Assembly: GCF_014287795.1 (NCBI RefSeq)
Contig: NZ_JACOON010000011.1
Location: forward strand, 1-5,212
DNA length: 5,212 nucleotides
DNA from: Christensenella tenuis
Lineage (GTDB): Bacteria > Bacillota > Clostridia > Christensenellales > Christensenellaceae
Direction: 5' to 3'
Both the position numbers and the translations under genes were made by a program. Every line of letters starts with the position of its first letter. The first letter of the stretch is position 1. The notes under the pieces are model-generated. The model searched no databases. It was not told the DNA's origin and saw only the letters and a list, made by a program, of their open reading frames with translations. Positions 1-5,212 of this stretch are shown here, one piece after another.

Positions 1-91
1 TTTTAATGAGTTGCAAAGCACACTCAAAACTGAATAGTAAGTCCGAAAGAGAAAGTCTTAAGTTATGTTAGACTGTCTATCAACTTTCGTT
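1..91 (-). other. 23S trailer / 23S-5S spacer (cut by window edge)
   Basis: AT-rich transcribed spacer downstream of 23S. It contains the GAAA-loop hairpin overlapping the 23S end (79-94) and the 3' side of the 23S processing stem (15-73). No terminator is visible in the window, so transcription presumably continues to a 5S gene beyond the left edge. Confidence 0.85.
15..73 (-). other. 23S processing stem, 3' side in the trailer
   Basis: The trailer RNA after 23S carries GUCUA (73-69), UAAGACUUUC (60-51), CUCUUUCG (51-44) and a 25-nt block (39-15), complementary in the correct nested order to the spacer before 23S. Base 51 is shared by the ends of two blocks, so one pair is lost. On the plus strand this looks like an inverted copy of 3117-3141, which is simply the DNA form of the stem. 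Confidence 0.85.

Positions 92-94
<3 letters not shown>
79..94 (-). other. Hairpin with GAAA loop at the 23S 3' end
   Basis: The transcript reads AUCAAC, GAAA, GUUGAU: six perfect pairs with a GNRA loop. Its first three nucleotides (94-92) also belong to the terminal helix of 23S, so the two structures compete. There is no U-run after it. Confidence 0.65.
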
Positions 95-3007
<2,913 letters not shown>

Positions 3008-3012
3008 TTTTC

Positions 3013-3141
3013 GTCTACTTTTCTTTTCCCTAAGACTTTCGCAAAATTATATCTTACCCTTTTCATCTTTGCAGATTAGTTTTGTTTGATATCTTTTCGC
3101 TCTACTCTTTCGTTTCTACTATTCAGTTTTCAATGTGCTTT
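3013..3141 (-). other. 23S processing stem, 5' side (discontinuous)
   Basis: Four blocks pair in order with the trailer. 3141-3117 pairs with 15-39 (25 positions, one G-G mismatch, one G-U). CGAAAGAG (3112-3105) pairs with CUCUUUCG (51-44). GAAAGUCUUA (3040-3031) pairs with UAAGACUUUC (60-51). UAGAC (3017-3013) pairs with GUCUA (73-69). Blocks one and two are separated by a 4x4 internal loop, and 64 nt are looped out on this side between blocks two and three. In Bacillota, RNase III and Mini-III are the known enzymes acting on such stems. Confidence 0.85.
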
Positions 3142-3144
3142 CTT

Positions 3145-3160
3145 ACATACTTTCGTATGC
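3145..3160 (-). other. Hairpin with GAAA loop just after tRNA-Ile
   Basis: The transcript reads GCAUAC, GAAA, GUAUGU: six pairs (one G-U) with a GNRA loop, starting 1 nt after the encoded CCA of tRNA-Ile. It lacks a U-run and so is not a terminator. Its position suggests it may act as a barrier or guide for 3' processing of the tRNA (inference). Confidence 0.65.
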
Positions 3161-3161
3161 T

Positions 3162-3238
3162 TGGTGGGCTCAAGTGGACTCGAACCACCGACCTCACGCT
3201 TATCAGGCGTGTGCTCTAACCTGCTGAGCTATGAGCCC
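3162..3238 (-). tRNA. tRNA-Ile, anticodon GAU
   Basis: Isoleucine tRNA decoding AUC and AUU. The 77 nt fold as acceptor GGGCUCA/UGAGCCC (7 perfect pairs), D arm GCUC/GAGC with a 9-nt loop, anticodon stem CACGC/GCGUG around CUGAUAA (anticodon GAU at 3204-3202), T arm GGUGG/CCACU with UUCGAGU, discriminator A and an encoded CCA (3164-3162). It comes second in the spacer, after tRNA-Ala, which is the reverse of the Ile-Ala order in E. coli and B. subtilis rrn operons. A 6-pair hairpin with a GAAA loop starts 1 nt beyond the CCA. Confidence 0.98.
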
Positions 3239-3280
3239 ATCTTCAGTTAGCTGCTTCGGTGTCTCCCGCTTTCCCCCACT
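3239..3280 (-). other. Spacer between tRNA-Ala and tRNA-Ile
   Basis: 42 nt, with no hairpin longer than 3 bp that I can find and no gene. It is longer than a minimal inter-tRNA gap, so the two tRNAs probably need separate 5' and 3' processing. Confidence 0.9.
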
Positions 3281-3356
3281 TGGTGGAGATGAGCGGAATC
3301 GAACCGCTGACCCCCTGCTTGCAAGGCAGGTGCTCTCCCAGCTGAGCTACACCCCC
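3281..3356 (-). tRNA. tRNA-Ala, anticodon UGC
   Basis: Alanine tRNA decoding GCN codons. The 76 nt fold cleanly: acceptor GGGGGUG/CAUCUCC, D arm GCUC/GAGC, anticodon stem CCUGC/GCAGG around the loop CUUGCAA (anticodon UGC at 3323-3321), T arm AGCGG/CCGCU with UUCGAUU, discriminator A and an encoded CCA. The acceptor has G3-U70, the classic identity element read by alanyl-tRNA synthetase, and a second wobble G5-U68. It lies in the 16S-23S spacer, 130 nt after 16S and 42 nt before tRNA-Ile. It is released from the shared precursor, presumably by RNase P at the 5' end and nucleases at the 3' end. Because CCA is encoded, 3' trimming alone can finish the tRNA. Confidence 0.98.
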
Positions 3357-3365
3357 ATTTTAAAT

Positions 3366-3385
3366 CACATACATCCCTGTATGTG
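3366..3385 (-). other. 8-bp hairpin with GGGA loop upstream of tRNA-Ala
   Basis: The transcript reads CACAUACA, GGGA, UGUAUGUG: eight perfect pairs closed by a GNRA-type loop, ending 9 nt before the tRNA-Ala 5' end. It has no U-run after it, so it is not a terminator. A role in folding or processing of the tRNA precursor is inference. Confidence 0.75.
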
Positions 3386-3424
3386 CTCTAAAAGGCTTAC
3401 TATGCAGTTCCCTGTTTCAAATCC

Positions 3425-3445
3425 ATACAGTACCGAAAAGAAAAT
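3425..3445 (-). other. 16S processing stem, 3' arm
   Basis: The continuous transcript segment from 3445 to 3425 pairs with both blocks of the leader arm (5112-5103 and 5096-5086), giving about 21 bp interrupted only by a leader-side bulge. It begins about 42 nt past the 16S 3' end and ends about 70 nt before tRNA-Ala, so cleavage here separates pre-16S from the tRNA part of the precursor. Confidence 0.8.
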
Positions 3446-3485
3446 CCTTTACTTGCTTCGCTTTCGATCTCTCTTTTCTACACCC

Positions 3486-5024
<1,539 letters not shown>

Positions 5025-5030
5025 AATCTT

Positions 5031-5048
5031 AACATCTTCTCAGATGCT
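5031..5048 (-). other. Hairpin with GAGA loop just before 16S
   Basis: The transcript reads AGCAUCU, GAGA, AGAUGUU: seven pairs (one G-U) with a GNRA loop, ending about 6 nt before the mature 16S 5' end. It lies inside the 16S processing stem and may help position the final 5' trimming of 16S (inference). Confidence 0.65.
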
Positions 5049-5085
5049 TTTAACTAATCTCTTGACCTAGGCTCCGCTTTCAAGC

Positions 5086-5112
5086 ATTTCCTTTTCGTTC
5101 TTGGTACTGTAT
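5086..5112 (-). other. 16S processing stem, 5' arm
   Basis: Transcript segment AUACAGUACC (5112-5103) is exactly complementary to GGUACUGUAU (3434-3425) after 16S. Segment GAAAAGGAAAU (5096-5086) pairs with AUUUUCUUUUC (3445-3435), 11 bp with one G-U. A bulge of 6 nt (5102-5097) separates them on this side only. This is the expected RNase III substrate that loops out pre-16S. CCUAG (5071-5067) could add a third helix with CUAGG (3488-3484). Confidence 0.8.
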
Positions 5113-5128
5113 TGATTTTTCAAGGTTC
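5110..5128 (-). promoter_or_regulatory. Possible boxA-like antitermination site in leader
   Basis: The transcript reads GAACCUUGAAAAAUCAAUA, which resembles the UUGAAAAC-type boxA region of Bacillota rRNA leaders, where NusB/NusE antitermination factors bind in characterised species. A near copy (12 of 14) lies upstream of 23S at 3133-3120. The match to the classical boxA core is partial, so this is a tentative call. Confidence 0.35.
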
Positions 5129-5145
5129 GCCGCGTTTTTTGCGGC
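5129..5145 (-). other. Hairpin at the extreme 5' end of the transcript
   Basis: The transcript reads GCCGC, then AAAAAAC, then GCGGC: a 5-bp all-GC stem beginning at the predicted first nucleotide. A structured 5' end can protect RNA from 5'-end-dependent decay and may influence promoter escape; both roles are inference. The plus-strand reading has only a broken T stretch after it and is not a convincing terminator. Confidence 0.55.
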
Positions 5146-5151
5146 TTATTT

Positions 5152-5180
5152 ATAATACCAAACTCCCTCCCCTGTGTCAA
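5152..5180 (-). promoter_or_regulatory. rRNA operon promoter (sigma-A type, P1)
   Basis: On the minus strand there is a perfect -35 box TTGACA (5180-5175), a 17-bp spacer (5174-5158), and a -10 box TATTAT (5157-5152; 5 of 6 to TATAAT). The likely start is the G at 5145, seven bases past the -10, with A at 5146/5147 as alternatives. The discriminator AAATAA is AT-rich, unlike the GC-rich discriminator of E. coli rrn P1. If initiation is at G, GTP level could control output, as is known for B. subtilis rrn promoters. The promoter lies about 120 nt upstream of 16S and drives the whole operon. I see no convincing second promoter in the leader. Confidence 0.88.
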
Positions 5181-5212
5181 CTCCTTTTTTTAGTTTTTTT
5201 TTGTCTTTTTTT
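5181..5212 (-). promoter_or_regulatory. A-tract UP element upstream of the rrn promoter
   Basis: Directly upstream of the -35 box the minus strand has runs of 7, 9 and at least 7 A (5185-5191, 5194-5202, 5206-5212), centred at about 5188, 5198 and 5209. The 10-11 bp spacing matches one helical turn, so the DNA should be curved and offer docking sites for the RNA polymerase alpha C-terminal domain. The third run reaches the window edge, so the full extent is unknown. UP elements of this kind are well established at strong rRNA promoters; function here is inferred. Confidence 0.7.

Larger units (their letters stand above)
3008..3161 (-). other. Internal transcribed spacer, tRNA-Ile to 23S
   Basis: 154-nt AT-rich spacer. 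In transcript order it has a hairpin with a GAAA loop (3160-3145), the 5' arm of the 23S processing stem (3141-3105), an A-rich looped-out stretch of 64 nt (3104-3041) with a small AUCU-GCAA-AGAU hairpin (3076-3065), then two inner stem blocks (3040-3031 and 3017-3013) just before 23S. No gene is present. Confidence 0.9.
5025..5145 (-). other. Pre-16S leader RNA
   Basis: Transcribed leader between the predicted start (5145) and mature 16S. In order it contains a 5' hairpin (5145-5129), a boxA-like stretch (5128-5110), the 5' arm of the 16S processing stem (5112-5086), an AG-rich segment with a palindromic CCUAGG (5071-5066), and a hairpin with a GAGA loop just before 16S (5048-5031). It contains no open reading frame of note. 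Extent depends on the inferred start site. Confidence 0.75.

Noticed and set aside
15..39. Inverted repeat with 3117-3141 as a possible mobile element end
   Set aside because: The two copies flank 23S exactly and fold as the pre-23S processing stem, and there is no transposase or target duplication.
5055..5083. Second promoter in the leader (TTGAAA at 5083-5078)
   Set aside because: At 17-bp spacing the -10 position reads AGATTA, which shares no base with TATAAT, so there is no credible -10.
5129..5155. Plus-strand intrinsic terminator from the GC hairpin and following T-rich bases
   Set aside because: The stem is only 5 bp, the T stretch is broken by A, and there is no plus-strand gene to terminate.

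Overview
This window is one almost complete ribosomal RNA operon, read entirely from the minus strand (right to left as printed). In transcript order it holds an A-rich upstream element and sigma-A-type promoter (5152-5212), a leader of about 120 nt, 16S rRNA (about 5024-3487), a spacer, tRNA-Ala(UGC) (3356-3281), a 42-nt gap, tRNA-Ile(GAU) (3238-3162), a second spacer, 23S rRNA (about 3007-92) and the start of the 23S trailer, which runs off the left edge. The 5S gene normally comes next but is not in the window. I find no protein-coding gene. Every long open frame lies inside conserved rRNA and is best explained as a shadow.

The organism is a low-GC Gram-positive, most likely of class Clostridia. 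The evidence is the AT-rich spacers, the extended 16S 3' end (CCUCCUUUCU), clostridial-type 16S segments such as the ATATTAGGAGGAACACC stretch, CCA encoded in both tRNA genes, and a consensus -35 with a 17-bp spacer. I could not assign a family or genus by eye.

The layout is an operon whose parts are matured from one precursor. The sequences flanking 16S are complementary over about 21 bp plus a possible closing helix. Those flanking 23S are complementary in a colinear series of helices, the longest being 25 positions with one G-G mismatch. These are the double-stranded processing stems from which RNase III-type enzymes release pre-16S and pre-23S. The two tRNAs sit between the stems and would be released by RNase P and 3' tRNA nucleases. 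Short hairpins with GNRA loops (GAGA, GGGA, GAAA, GAAA) stand close to four of the gene boundaries.

The promoter is built for strong, growth-regulated transcription: three T/A tracts at helical spacing upstream, TTGACA, a 17-bp spacer, TATTAT, and a likely start at a G that opens a 5-bp hairpin. I see no new biological system here. The points worth a second look are the Ala-before-Ile tRNA order, the repeated leader/spacer motif, the set of GNRA hairpins, a possible structural switch at the 23S 3' end, and the phased A-tracts.
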